From: Prevotellaceae bacterium UBA2852
Lineage (GTDB): Bacteria; Bacteroidota; Bacteroidia; Bacteroidales; Bacteroidaceae
NCBI GenBank assembly: GCA_002350855.1
Contig: DEFM01000024.1
Location: forward strand, 1-64,000
DNA: 64,000 nucleotides
Direction: 5' to 3'
Shown: positions 26,506-34,663 of the stretch, in pieces
How the letters are laid out: each line of letters begins with the position of its first letter
Numbering within the stretch: position 1 is the stretch's first letter
Translations under genes and position numbers: made by a program
Notes under the pieces: generated by a model
What the model was told of the DNA's origin: nothing
Database searches by the model: none
What the model saw: the letters and a program-made list of their open reading frames with translations, nothing else

Positions 26506-29325
26506 ATGAAAAGAATTCTATTGGTAATTGCAGTAATGCTCATTGGCCTCAGTGCTTCTGCTCAAGACATGGCAGCAATGATGCAACCACTGCCTCTTGA
26601 TCCGGCTGTACGCTTCGGAAAACTTGACAACGGTCTGACTTATTACATCCGCCATAACGCATGGCCAGAAGAACGTGCCGATTTCTACATCGCACAGAAA
26701 GTTGGTTCCATGCAGGAGAACGAAGACCAGCGCGGTCTCGCACACTTCCTTGAGCACATGTGCTTCAACGGAACAACTCACTTCCCAGGCAACAAACTGA
26801 AGACTTATCTGGAAAGTATCGGTGTGAAGTTTGGCGAAAACCTCAACGCTTACACTTCATTCGATGAGACCGTATATAATATTAATAATGTGAAGACAAC
26901 CAACGCTGCTTCACTCGACTCTTGTCTTCTCATCCTCCACGACTGGAGCCATGACCTCCTGCTCGAAGGCACAGAAATAGACAAGGAGCGTGGTGTCATC
27001 AACGAAGAATGGCGTATGCGCCGCTCTGCCATGATGCGTATGTACGAGGCTGCCCTGCCTGACATTCTCCCTGGTTCTAAGTATGCCGGACGTATGCCTA
27101 TCGGTACTATGGACGTGGTGATGAACTTCCCATACGACACCCTGCGTTCTTATTACAAGAAATGGTATCGTCCTGACCTGCAGGCAGTTGTCGTCATAGG
27201 TGACTTCGATGTAGACCAGATGGAGAAGAAGGTAAAGGAAGTCTTTGCAGACATCAAGGCTCCTGCTGCCGACGCTGCAAAGCGTGAATACTTCGAAGTT
27301 CCTGACAACGAAGAACCACTCGTTTCCATCCAGAAAGACAAGGAGCAGACCAGCAACTTGATTGTTCTCATGATGAAGAACGAAACCATGCCAAGAGAAG
27401 TGCGCGGTTCTTTGCTTAAGTTGGTTAACGACTATTCAAACGAAGCTATCAGCACCATGTTCAGCAGCCGTATCTCTGAGATTCTTCAGAAAGAGAATCC
27501 TCCTTTCCTCGGTGCAGACATGGAGAACGGCGAATTCTTCGTAGCAAAGACTAAGGACGCTATCACCGGTACTGTAGTATTCAAGGACAACGGACAGGAT
27601 GAAGCATTGGCAGCACTCTACCGTGAGATGCTTCGCGTAAGCCGTTTCGGTTTCACAGCAAGCGAATACGACCGCTTCAGATCTGAATTCCTGTCACAGT
27701 TGGAAGACAGATATGCAAAGAAAGACAAGGTGCTTACCACACGCTATGTCAACGAGTGTGTTCGTAACTTCCTCGACGGTGACGCTATGCCTGGCATCGA
27801 AATGGAATACCAGATTATGAAGATGCTGGCTCCTCAGATTACAGTAGATGTTATCAATTCCGCTCTGAAGGAAGCTTTGACAGAGACTGACAAGAACCTC
27901 GTTTTGGTTATGTTTGCTCCTGACAAGGAAGGTATCACCATGCCAACCAAGGAAGAGCTGCTCGACGTCATCCATAAGGTTCAGAAGGAAGAGATTACTG
28001 CTTATGTTGAAGAAGTGAACAACGATCCACTCGTGACAGCTAAACTTAAAGGCAGCAAGGTAGTGAGTGTAAGCGACGACCAGTACGATGCAAAGCTCAT
28101 CACCCTGAAGAACGGTATTAAGATTCACGTTAAGAAGACCGACTACACTCCTAACAGCATCTCTATGCGAGCAACCAGCTGGGGAGGCATTTCCTACTAT
28201 TCTAAAGAAGACTACATGGATGTCAGCAACGCCGACATGGTTGATCTTGGCGGATGGGGTAATTTCTCTGCAACCAACCTCAGCAAGCGTCTCTCTGGAA
28301 TCCAGGCATCTGCAAGCCCATTCATCAGCAACCGCACCGAGGGTATTAATGGCAGTTGTGTAGTTAAGGACTTTGAAACAATGCTTCAGCTGACTTACCT
28401 CTGCTTCACATCACCTCGTCGCGACAACGAAGCATTCAAGTCAACCATCGAGCGGCAGAAGCTCCAACTTGCCAATGCTGAACTCAACCCAACCACAGCT
28501 CTCTCAGACTCAGTTGTCAGCGTATTGTACAAGAACCACTACACTGCACTCCGCACACGTCCTGCTGACCTCGACCGCATCAACTACGACCGAGTACTGA
28601 AAATCTACCGTGAGCGATTCGCTGATGCCAACGACTTCGAATTTTTCTTCGTAGGTGATATCGACATCGACGCAGCCCTGCCTCTGTTTGAGAAATATCT
28701 CGGTTCGCTCCCGGTTAAGAAGGGTGAGGAGCAGTCGAAACCTATGGACAGAATCCTCACCAAGGGTGAAGTGACTAACGTATTTGAGAAAGAGCAGGAA
28801 ACTCCTAACGCCATCACTCTCTTCGTCTATCACGCTCCTATGAAGGAAAACCTTCGCAACGAACTCCTTATGACCATGCTTGAACAACTCATGAGCATGC
28901 ACTACACAGAGAGTGTACGTGAAGATGAAGGTGGTGCTTACGGCGTGCCTGTACAGGGTAGCATTGAGAATTATCCTGAAGAAATTGCACGTCTCATTAT
29001 CCAGTTGCCAACTGCACCAGAGAAACGAGAGAAGATGACCAAAATCGTTTATGAAGGTGTAGCCCAGATGTGCGAAAAGGGTCCAGATAGCGAAAATGTA
29101 AAGAAAGTGAAGGAATACCTGCACCGCAGCCATGCTGAAGACCTCAAGAAGAACAACTACTGGATGAATGCTATGGTTGAATATGCTCGTTACAACCAGG
29201 AGAAGGTCAACGACTTCGACAAGACTGTAGACGAAATCACTGATGCCGACATCCAGGCGTTTGCCCGTCTCGTCTTCCGCAGCGGCAACCGCCTCGAAGT
29301 AGGTATGACAAGCCCTGTAAAGTAA
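26506..29325 (+). CDS. M16 family zinc metalloprotease, exported
   Basis: A 939-aa two-repeat insulinase/pitrilysin-type protease, probably periplasmic, degrading peptides. Signal peptide 1-19 (ending SASAQ). The inverted zinc motif HFLEH (H80 to H84) is in the first half, with the third ligand expected in ERGVINEEWR (E167 or E168). The second half (from about residue 525) is the inactive partner domain that carries the substrate-binding end, with REDEGGAYGVPVQG as the usual R/Y-containing motif. Full length for the family. It follows nadB by 43 nt and ends at a terminator, so it may be co-transcribed with nadB, although the functions do not obviously link. Confidence 0.9.
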   Translation: MKRILLVIAVMLIGLSASAQDMAAMMQPLPLDPAVRFGKLDNGLTYYIRHNAWPEERADFYIAQKVGSMQENEDQRGLAHFLEHMCFNGTTHFPGNKLKTYLESIGVKFGENLNAYTSFDETVYNINNVKTTNAASLDSCLLILHDWSHDLLLEGTEIDKERGVINEEWRMRRSAMMRMYEAALPDILPGSKYAGRMPIGTMDVVMNFPYDTLRSYYKKWYRPDLQAVVVIGDFDVDQMEKKVKEVFADIKAPAADAAKREYFEVPDNEEPLVSIQKDKEQTSNLIVLMMKNETMPREVRGSLLKLVNDYSNEAISTMFSSRISEILQKENPPFLGADMENGEFFVAKTKDAITGTVVFKDNGQDEALAALYREMLRVSRFGFTASEYDRFRSEFLSQLEDRYAKKDKVLTTRYVNECVRNFLDGDAMPGIEMEYQIMKMLAPQITVDVINSALKEALTETDKNLVLVMFAPDKEGITMPTKEELLDVIHKVQKEEITAYVEEVNNDPLVTAKLKGSKVVSVSDDQYDAKLITLKNGIKIHVKKTDYTPNSISMRATSWGGISYYSKEDYMDVSNADMVDLGGWGNFSATNLSKRLSGIQASASPFISNRTEGINGSCVVKDFETMLQLTYLCFTSPRRDNEAFKSTIERQKLQLANAELNPTTALSDSVVSVLYKNHYTALRTRPADLDRINYDRVLKIYRERFADANDFEFFFVGDIDIDAALPLFEKYLGSLPVKKGEEQSKPMDRILTKGEVTNVFEKEQETPNAITLFVYHAPMKENLRNELLMTMLEQLMSMHYTESVREDEGGAYGVPVQGSIENYPEEIARLIIQLPTAPEKREKMTKIVYEGVAQMCEKGPDSENVKKVKEYLHRSHAEDLKKNNYWMNAMVEYARYNQEKVNDFDKTVDEITDADIQAFARLVFRSGNRLEVGMTSPVK

Positions 29326-29356
29326 TGGTTAACGGTTAATGGTTAACGATATACCG
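29326..29356 (+). repeat. Short dispersed repeat R4 (GTTAACGGTTAA type)
   Basis: Tandem words GGTTAACGGTTAATGGTTAACGA followed by TATACCGG. Related words occur at 43439-43470 (GGTTAACGGTGAACGG ... AACGATAGTAC) and 43551-43568 (TTTAACGATAGTACCGG). All are intergenic and 3' of, or between, genes. Confidence 0.5.
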
Positions 29357-29377
29357 GAAACGGAATAACAAAAAAAA

Positions 29378-29412
29378 CCGCAACACCGATTTATTCAGTG
29401 TTGCGGTTTTTT
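29378..29412 (+). terminator. Terminator after the M16 protease gene
   Basis: CCGCAACAC, a short loop and GTGTTGCGG followed by TTTTTTG form a clear intrinsic terminator. Confidence 0.88.
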
Positions 29413-29586
29413 GTTTTAAATTATCATCAAAAGAAACCATTATTTAACATAAAGCAATAAAAAACAGGAAAAAAGTTGTGAAATAACAGTTTTTTTTACG
29501 AATTTTGCATTTTATAACTAACGCGACTATACAGAACCAATAAATAACAACTATTTATATTATTATCCATTAAAAATTAATTGCTT

Positions 29587-32478
29587 ATGAAGAAAAGATT
29601 TACTCTTATGCTTATTGCAGCATTTGTTGCTGTAGTATCATTCGCACAGCAAGGGAAATGGTCCGGTGTTTCTTCACGCTCTTTGACTTCAGCATCCGCT
29701 TCTGCAAACACACCGGATGCATTCAAAGGTAAGACTGTGAAGAAATTAGCCAAAAAGGCTACTACTCACAGAGCTGCAGCTGATTTCCCTATCATCTATG
29801 AAGCCCCAGAAGGCGAGGTGAAAAACTATGTACGTTCTGGAGATGCCACGGAATACAGTGAAGGTCAAGGTGTATATACAGAACAAAGCGGTTCTGTCGA
29901 AATCGTATATGCAGAAGACGGTGTTTATATTTATAATATTATTGGCACAGACGATAACGATTCATACGTAAAAGGTACACTCAGTGATGACGGTAAGACC
30001 ATCACTGTACCTCTTAAGCAGAACGTCTACTATAGCAGCTATTACGATGCAGCAATTATGATTGTTGTAGGAACGCTGACAGACAAATTCTATTACGACC
30101 CTTCAATTACAGAAGTTACTTACAAGATTGACGGTGACGTTATTTCCTTGGATTTACCTGATACTTATGTCTTAACTGAAATTTGGACTGATGACTCTTC
30201 GTGGACAGGTTGCTCTGAATGGAACACCGTTCTCACAGAGTTCCACGAAGACCTCACTCTTGTAACTCCTCCAGACGGATTGGCAATTAAGACCCTGCCT
30301 CTGAACGGAAGCAAAGGCTATTATGCCAATGATGACGATGATAACATGATAGTCGAGGAATACACAAGCACCGCAGAGTTCGGTTTCGATGGTACTGACG
30401 CTTATATTTTCCTCTCAATTCCAGGCGTACCAGAAGGATGGATCAAGGGTTCTGTGAATGAGGACGGCGACTTGCAATTTGCTCCACAGTTCTTTGGTTA
30501 TAACGGCATCGGCGAGAAATACTTCATCGGCGCATTCGGTAAAAGCGGACTTGACGACATAGTATTTGAATACGATGCAGAAGCCGGCACTTTGTTCTGT
30601 CCATCATACATCGTATTTAGTCCAACCGTTCTTTCTGCAGACGACTTCTATAGTGTTTCTGCCGGAACATTTATCGGAACAATGCCAACTCTTGTAACTC
30701 CTCCTACAGACCTTGTGACTGTAGAAAAGGCATTTGAAGGTACCGTTAATGCCGACGACGAATCCGAGGATTTCTCAGGAACAGCACTCGTAGGCTATGA
30801 CGGCAACGATGTATATATCCAGGGTATTATGTATGATATGCCTGACGCATGGATTAAGGGAACTTGGGCTGACGAAGACAAGACTTCTATTGTTATCCCT
30901 GCCGGTCAGTACATTGGCAAGGACCCATACGGTGGACTTGTCTTTGTAGCAGGCTATAACGGAGAAGGTTTGGACGACATCACTTTCAAGTATGACAATA
31001 CTGAAGATGCGTTCACTCTCGACCAATATTTATTAGTTACTAGTTCTGCCAAAACTATAGCAATCTACTACTACTATGATTATCTTGTAGTCGGTATCAA
31101 TCCTGATGTAACATGGGCAGCTGACGACATGGGTGTATCAAGAGGTGACGTTGTTTCAGAAGTAACATTTGCTGAAGGCATCACTGGTGTGTTCGCTAAG
31201 GGTGAAGGTTCAAGTGATCCTAAGTACTACACAGCAACCGAAGGTGACACAGCAGCCGGCCATCCTGACGGAACAGTTCGTATGTATGCAGGCAACACTC
31301 TTACCATCACTTCCGCAGAACCTCTCGGCAAGATTGTGCTCCATCTCTACAGCCAAAAGGACAATCAGATGCAGATTGAACTCGCTGAAGATGCAGACGG
31401 AGAGTTCAATCTCGACGGCTACAAAGGCACATGGGAAGGCAATGCAACAAGCATAACATTCTGCGTGCCTAACGAAAGCGGTGTACAGGGACGTATCACA
31501 GGAATCGACTTCTACTACTTAGACTATTCTACAGTTACAGTTGAAGTCCCTGAGGATTTGCAGACAGAGGCTTACTACTTCACTGGAACCTACACAGATG
31601 AAGAAGATTCAGAAACAGAAACATTTGAAGTACTAGTAGGTTTCGACGGCAACGAAGTCTATTTCCAAGGTCTGAGCCAGTATATCCCAGATGCATGGGT
31701 TAAGGGAACAATGGTTGACGGCAAGGTAACAATTCCTGGATGGGGACTTGGCACTTACGAATCCTGGGTAGGAGACTATGAACTCGCATTCAGCGGAGCA
31801 GAATTCACCTACGACGCAGCCACTTCCACATTCACCTGCAAAGACGGCTATGTTTCCTACATAATAGGTGAAGACAACATCTGCGACGACTACATGGATA
31901 TTACCCTCAGGAAGATTGTAGAAAAGGCTGTTAAACCAGCTAATCCTGAAATTGTGGACTTCAAGGCGCTTAACACTGCTTATCCAAGAATCAATCTTAG
32001 CATCCCTACACTTGACGTAAACGGCGATCCGATGATTAGCGCCAAACTGTTCTATCAACTGTTTATCGAGAAGGGCAATGAGATAGCACCACTTGTATTT
32101 TCAAAAGACCTCTACGATGAACTTGACGAGGACATGAGTGAGATTCCTTACACCTTCAATGACGACTGGGACATCTACACAGGCGGTGATTATGTTTACC
32201 TTAACCAAGACGTAGAGGAAATCCTCTCTTGGGACAAGATTGGTGTTCAGAGCATCTACTACGGTGGTGGTGCAATCAACAAGTCCGACATCGTATGGTT
32301 CGACGTTCATCAATACTATGTTGACGGTGTAGAAACTGTAGCAACAGACCGTGACGCCGCTTCAGTTTCATACTTCGACCTTCAGGGACGCCGTGCCACA
32401 AGCGCAACTCGCGGCATCGTCATCAAGCAGGTTCGCCACTCTAACGGTCAGGTAACTCGCACCAAGATACTTCGCTAA
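29587..32478 (+). CDS. Secreted protein with four diverged beta repeats
   Basis: A 963-aa secreted protein of unknown function. The start is the ATG at 29587, directly before a signal peptide (MKKRFTLMLIAAFVAVVSFAQ). Four blocks share one pattern, an opening (V/F)G(F/Y)DGN(D/E)VY(I/F)QG-like strand, then (D/E)(A/G)W(I/V)KGT or KGS, and later LDDI.F.YD: they start near residues 104, 263, 399 and 681, with a unique insert between the third and fourth. The end (SYFDLQGRRA ... VIKQVR...KILR) resembles the Bacteroidota sorting motif. A GAATTTTG element at 29500-29507 could be its -7 box, giving a leader of about 75 nt. It stands alone between two terminators. The repeat type suggests a surface or ligand-binding protein; I know no named family for it. 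Confidence 0.7.
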   Translation: MKKRFTLMLIAAFVAVVSFAQQGKWSGVSSRSLTSASASANTPDAFKGKTVKKLAKKATTHRAAADFPIIYEAPEGEVKNYVRSGDATEYSEGQGVYTEQSGSVEIVYAEDGVYIYNIIGTDDNDSYVKGTLSDDGKTITVPLKQNVYYSSYYDAAIMIVVGTLTDKFYYDPSITEVTYKIDGDVISLDLPDTYVLTEIWTDDSSWTGCSEWNTVLTEFHEDLTLVTPPDGLAIKTLPLNGSKGYYANDDDDNMIVEEYTSTAEFGFDGTDAYIFLSIPGVPEGWIKGSVNEDGDLQFAPQFFGYNGIGEKYFIGAFGKSGLDDIVFEYDAEAGTLFCPSYIVFSPTVLSADDFYSVSAGTFIGTMPTLVTPPTDLVTVEKAFEGTVNADDESEDFSGTALVGYDGNDVYIQGIMYDMPDAWIKGTWADEDKTSIVIPAGQYIGKDPYGGLVFVAGYNGEGLDDITFKYDNTEDAFTLDQYLLVTSSAKTIAIYYYYDYLVVGINPDVTWAADDMGVSRGDVVSEVTFAEGITGVFAKGEGSSDPKYYTATEGDTAAGHPDGTVRMYAGNTLTITSAEPLGKIVLHLYSQKDNQMQIELAEDADGEFNLDGYKGTWEGNATSITFCVPNESGVQGRITGIDFYYLDYSTVTVEVPEDLQTEAYYFTGTYTDEEDSETETFEVLVGFDGNEVYFQGLSQYIPDAWVKGTMVDGKVTIPGWGLGTYESWVGDYELAFSGAEFTYDAATSTFTCKDGYVSYIIGEDNICDDYMDITLRKIVEKAVKPANPEIVDFKALNTAYPRINLSIPTLDVNGDPMISAKLFYQLFIEKGNEIAPLVFSKDLYDELDEDMSEIPYTFNDDWDIYTGGDYVYLNQDVEEILSWDKIGVQSIYYGGGAINKSDIVWFDVHQYYVDGVETVATDRDAASVSYFDLQGRRATSATRGIVIKQVRHSNGQVTRTKILR

Positions 32479-32518
32479 AAAAGACTTTTCAGCCAAAAGC
32501 TGAAAACACCTAACATAA

Positions 32519-32562
32519 AACACTGGAACCGCTTCTACTGCGATTCCAGTGTTTGTTTTTTT
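32519..32562 (+). terminator. Terminator after the repeat protein gene
   Basis: AACACTGGAA (32519-32528) and TTCCAGTGTT (32544-32553) form a perfect 10-bp stem followed by TGTTTTTTTT. Confidence 0.88.
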
Positions 32563-32684
32563 AAAATAATCTTCATTCTTCATTCTCACTTCGTGAGCGT
32601 GCTCTTTTGTTAATTTTCTTTAATAGGTATCGCAACTTTAACTTCATTCTTCATTTTTTCCTATCTTTGCCACAGAAGTAAATA
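32561..32684 (+). repeat. Dispersed repeat R2, promoter-carrying copy a
   Basis: A roughly 124-bp unit nearly identical (about nine mismatches by eye) to 36563-36686. It contains the stem-loop CTCAC-TTC-GTGAG, the words GCTCTTTTGTTAATTTTC and GGTATCGCAAC, flanking TTCATTCTTCATT words, and TATCTTTG (32662-32669), an exact -7 promoter box placed 25 nt before the ATPase start codon. The repeat therefore appears to bring the promoter of the gene that follows. Confidence 0.75.
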
Positions 32685-32694
32685 ACACCACACT

Positions 32695-33525
32695 ATGGAA
32701 AAGAAAGCAGACTACATCAGCAGCATAGAGATTAAGGCTCTGTGGAAAGGCGGCAAGCACATCAAGTGGGCTTTACGACCCGATGTGAATATCCTCAGCG
32801 GAATCAACGGTGCAGGAAAAAGCACCATCATCAACCATGCCGCCCACGGACTCCGACTTCTCGACACAGGCGAACTCCATCCGGGTGAGATTGCCGAAGG
32901 CATAAGCATCGAGCTATCGCCAGCCGACGCAACGGAAATCAGCTACGATGTCATCCGTTCGTTCGATCGCCCCTTGCTCCATTCCGACCTTTTGGAGAAA
33001 CTTGCCGATTCCCGTGTAAAGACCGAGCTCGACTGGCAGATCTACAAACTGCAGAAGCGCTATCTCGACTATCAGGTCAATATCGGCAACAGCATCATCG
33101 AACTCCTCACCAGCGGCGACCCCAACGATGCCCTGCAGGCAGCCGAAGTGTCACGTCCCAAGGCTCTCTTTCAGGACACTATCGACCAACTCTTTGCAGA
33201 AACACACAAAACCATTGACCGTCGCAGCAACGAGATTCAGTTTGAGCAGAACGGAGAGGTACTCACACCCTACCAGCTCTCGTCGGGAGAGAAACAGATG
33301 CTGGTCATACTCATGACCGTTCTCGTGGAATGTGGGCAGCCATACGCTCTGCTTATGGACGAACCGGAAATCAGCCTGCATATAGAATGGCAGCAGCAAC
33401 TCATCACACTCATCCGACGCCTCAACCCACGTGCACAAATCATCCTCTCCACCCACTCCCCAGCCCTCATCATGGATGGTTGGAACGACGTCGTAACCGA
33501 AGTGGAAGAGATAAGAGTGAAGTGA
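32695..33525 (+). CDS. Compact AAA/ABC-type ATPase, partner of DUF4435 (PARIS AriA-like)
   Basis: A 276-aa cytoplasmic ATPase of the SMC/ABC-like AAA group (AAA_15/AAA_21). Motifs: Walker A GINGAGKST (36-44), signature LSSGEKQ (195-201), Walker B LLMDEPE (219-225) and H-loop STHSP (H254). Between Walker A and the signature there are only about 150 residues including a short predicted coiled coil (about 100-140), so it lacks the long arms of Rad50 and is smaller than I expect for AriA. Its stop overlaps the GTG start of a DUF4435 TOPRIM gene. ATPase plus DUF4435 is the composition of the PARIS anti-phage system (AriA/AriB), where the ATPase holds the nuclease inactive until a phage trigger appears. 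That role is inferred from gene pairing; an OLD-like nuclease pair is the alternative. Confidence 0.75.
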   Translation: MEKKADYISSIEIKALWKGGKHIKWALRPDVNILSGINGAGKSTIINHAAHGLRLLDTGELHPGEIAEGISIELSPADATEISYDVIRSFDRPLLHSDLLEKLADSRVKTELDWQIYKLQKRYLDYQVNIGNSIIELLTSGDPNDALQAAEVSRPKALFQDTIDQLFAETHKTIDRRSNEIQFEQNGEVLTPYQLSSGEKQMLVILMTVLVECGQPYALLMDEPEISLHIEWQQQLITLIRRLNPRAQIILSTHSPALIMDGWNDVVTEVEEIRVK

Positions 33526-34538
33526 AACGCTTAACCTCATACAACAACAGCCACTACTGGGAGGCAGCAAACAGTCTGCGCCCTGGAGGCAAGAAGAAGA
33601 AACGAATCATAGCCTATGTTGAGAGCTACGACGACATCTTCTTCTGGCGAAGTGTGCTCAGCGAGTTTGAGAACGACGAATGTGAGTTCCACGTTACGCT
33701 ACCCTCACGCACCACCCTCACCCGTGGCAAGAAACAGGCTATGACCAACCAACTGGGAGAGGGACTCGGAGGCAGCATGATAGCCTGCGTGGATGCCGAC
33801 TACGACTATCTTATCCAGGGCCACACACCCTATTCCAAAGCTGTGCTCGACAATCCCTATATCCTCCACACCTATGCCTACGCCATAGAGAACTACCAGT
33901 GCTACGCCCCGTCGCTCCACGATGTGTGTGTGATGTCAACTCTCAACGACCGTCAGGTATTTGACTTCGAAACCTATTTCCTGCAGTACAGCCGCATAGT
34001 CTATACCCTCTTCGTCTGGTCAGTCTGGCTCTACCGGCGTCAGCTCTACAAGGACATGCCGCTCACCTCGTTCTGCAACACCGTCAGCATAGAGAAGCTC
34101 AATCTCTTCAATCCCGAACCCGCACTGGAGAACCTTCGCCACCGAGTCAACCGCAAGGTGTCGTGGCTGCAACAGCAATACCCGCAGGCAAAGTCATCTT
34201 TCAAGTCCCTCAAGGAAGAACTCCTGACACTGGGAGTCACTCCCGACACCACATATCTGTTCATCCAGGGACATCACATCATGGAGAACGTAGCTATGGC
34301 AGTGCTCGACCCCGTCTGCACCATCCTTCGCCGTCAGCGCGAGAAGGAAATAAAAGTCCTCGCCGGTCGCCAGAAACAGCACATGGACAACGAACTCGCC
34401 AGCTACCAGCACAGCCAGTGCCCCATCAACCAGATGCTGCGCCGCAACACCTCCTTCAAGTCCTGCCCCCTCTACAGTCTTTTAAGGAAAGACATTAAAA
34501 AACTTCTTGGTATTCAAGACGACGAAGAATACAAGTAA
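33522..34538 (+). CDS. DUF4435 TOPRIM nuclease-like protein (PARIS AriB-like)
   Basis: A 338-aa protein. The start is the GTG at 33522, which overlaps the ATPase stop (GTGA), the usual sign of translational coupling; the upstream part of the open frame is only the shifted frame of the ATPase gene. TOPRIM-type features are visible: an acidic first strand IIAYVESYDD (E34, D37, D38), then a DxD pair ACVDADYDY (D91, D93, D95), followed by the DUF4435 hallmark YAYAIENYQC. The C-terminal half is helical with no family I can name. In PARIS, AriB is released as a nuclease that stops infection, in known cases by cutting host tRNA; that activity here is inference. VES replaces the more common VEG at the first motif. 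The pair is followed by a hairpin at 34575-34607. Confidence 0.7.
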   Translation: MKRLTSYNNSHYWEAANSLRPGGKKKKRIIAYVESYDDIFFWRSVLSEFENDECEFHVTLPSRTTLTRGKKQAMTNQLGEGLGGSMIACVDADYDYLIQGHTPYSKAVLDNPYILHTYAYAIENYQCYAPSLHDVCVMSTLNDRQVFDFETYFLQYSRIVYTLFVWSVWLYRRQLYKDMPLTSFCNTVSIEKLNLFNPEPALENLRHRVNRKVSWLQQQYPQAKSSFKSLKEELLTLGVTPDTTYLFIQGHHIMENVAMAVLDPVCTILRRQREKEIKVLAGRQKQHMDNELASYQHSQCPINQMLRRNTSFKSCPLYSLLRKDIKKLLGIQDDEEYK

Positions 34539-34574
34539 CAAAAACAGAAGTAATCGTTTCATTATACAAAACAA

Positions 34575-34607
34575 CTATGGAGCAAAACCAATAATTTTGC
34601 TCCATAG
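34575..34607 (+). terminator. Perfect 13-bp hairpin after the DUF4435 gene
   Basis: CTATGGAGCAAAA, loop CCAATAA, TTTTGCTCCATAG. It lies 36 nt after the stop; the following bases (ATTATTTATAG) are only mildly T-rich, so termination is likely but not certain. Confidence 0.6.
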
Positions 34608-34663
34608 ATTATTTATAGACAGCAGTTTTGCATAGCTGCCCTAACTAAACAACCCTCTCAGCA

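Noticed and set aside
33330..33521. Extended start for the DUF4435 gene
   Set aside because: This part lies over the ATPase gene in another frame and has an Arg/Thr/Pro-rich nonsense translation; the GTG at 33522 gives the coupled overlap.
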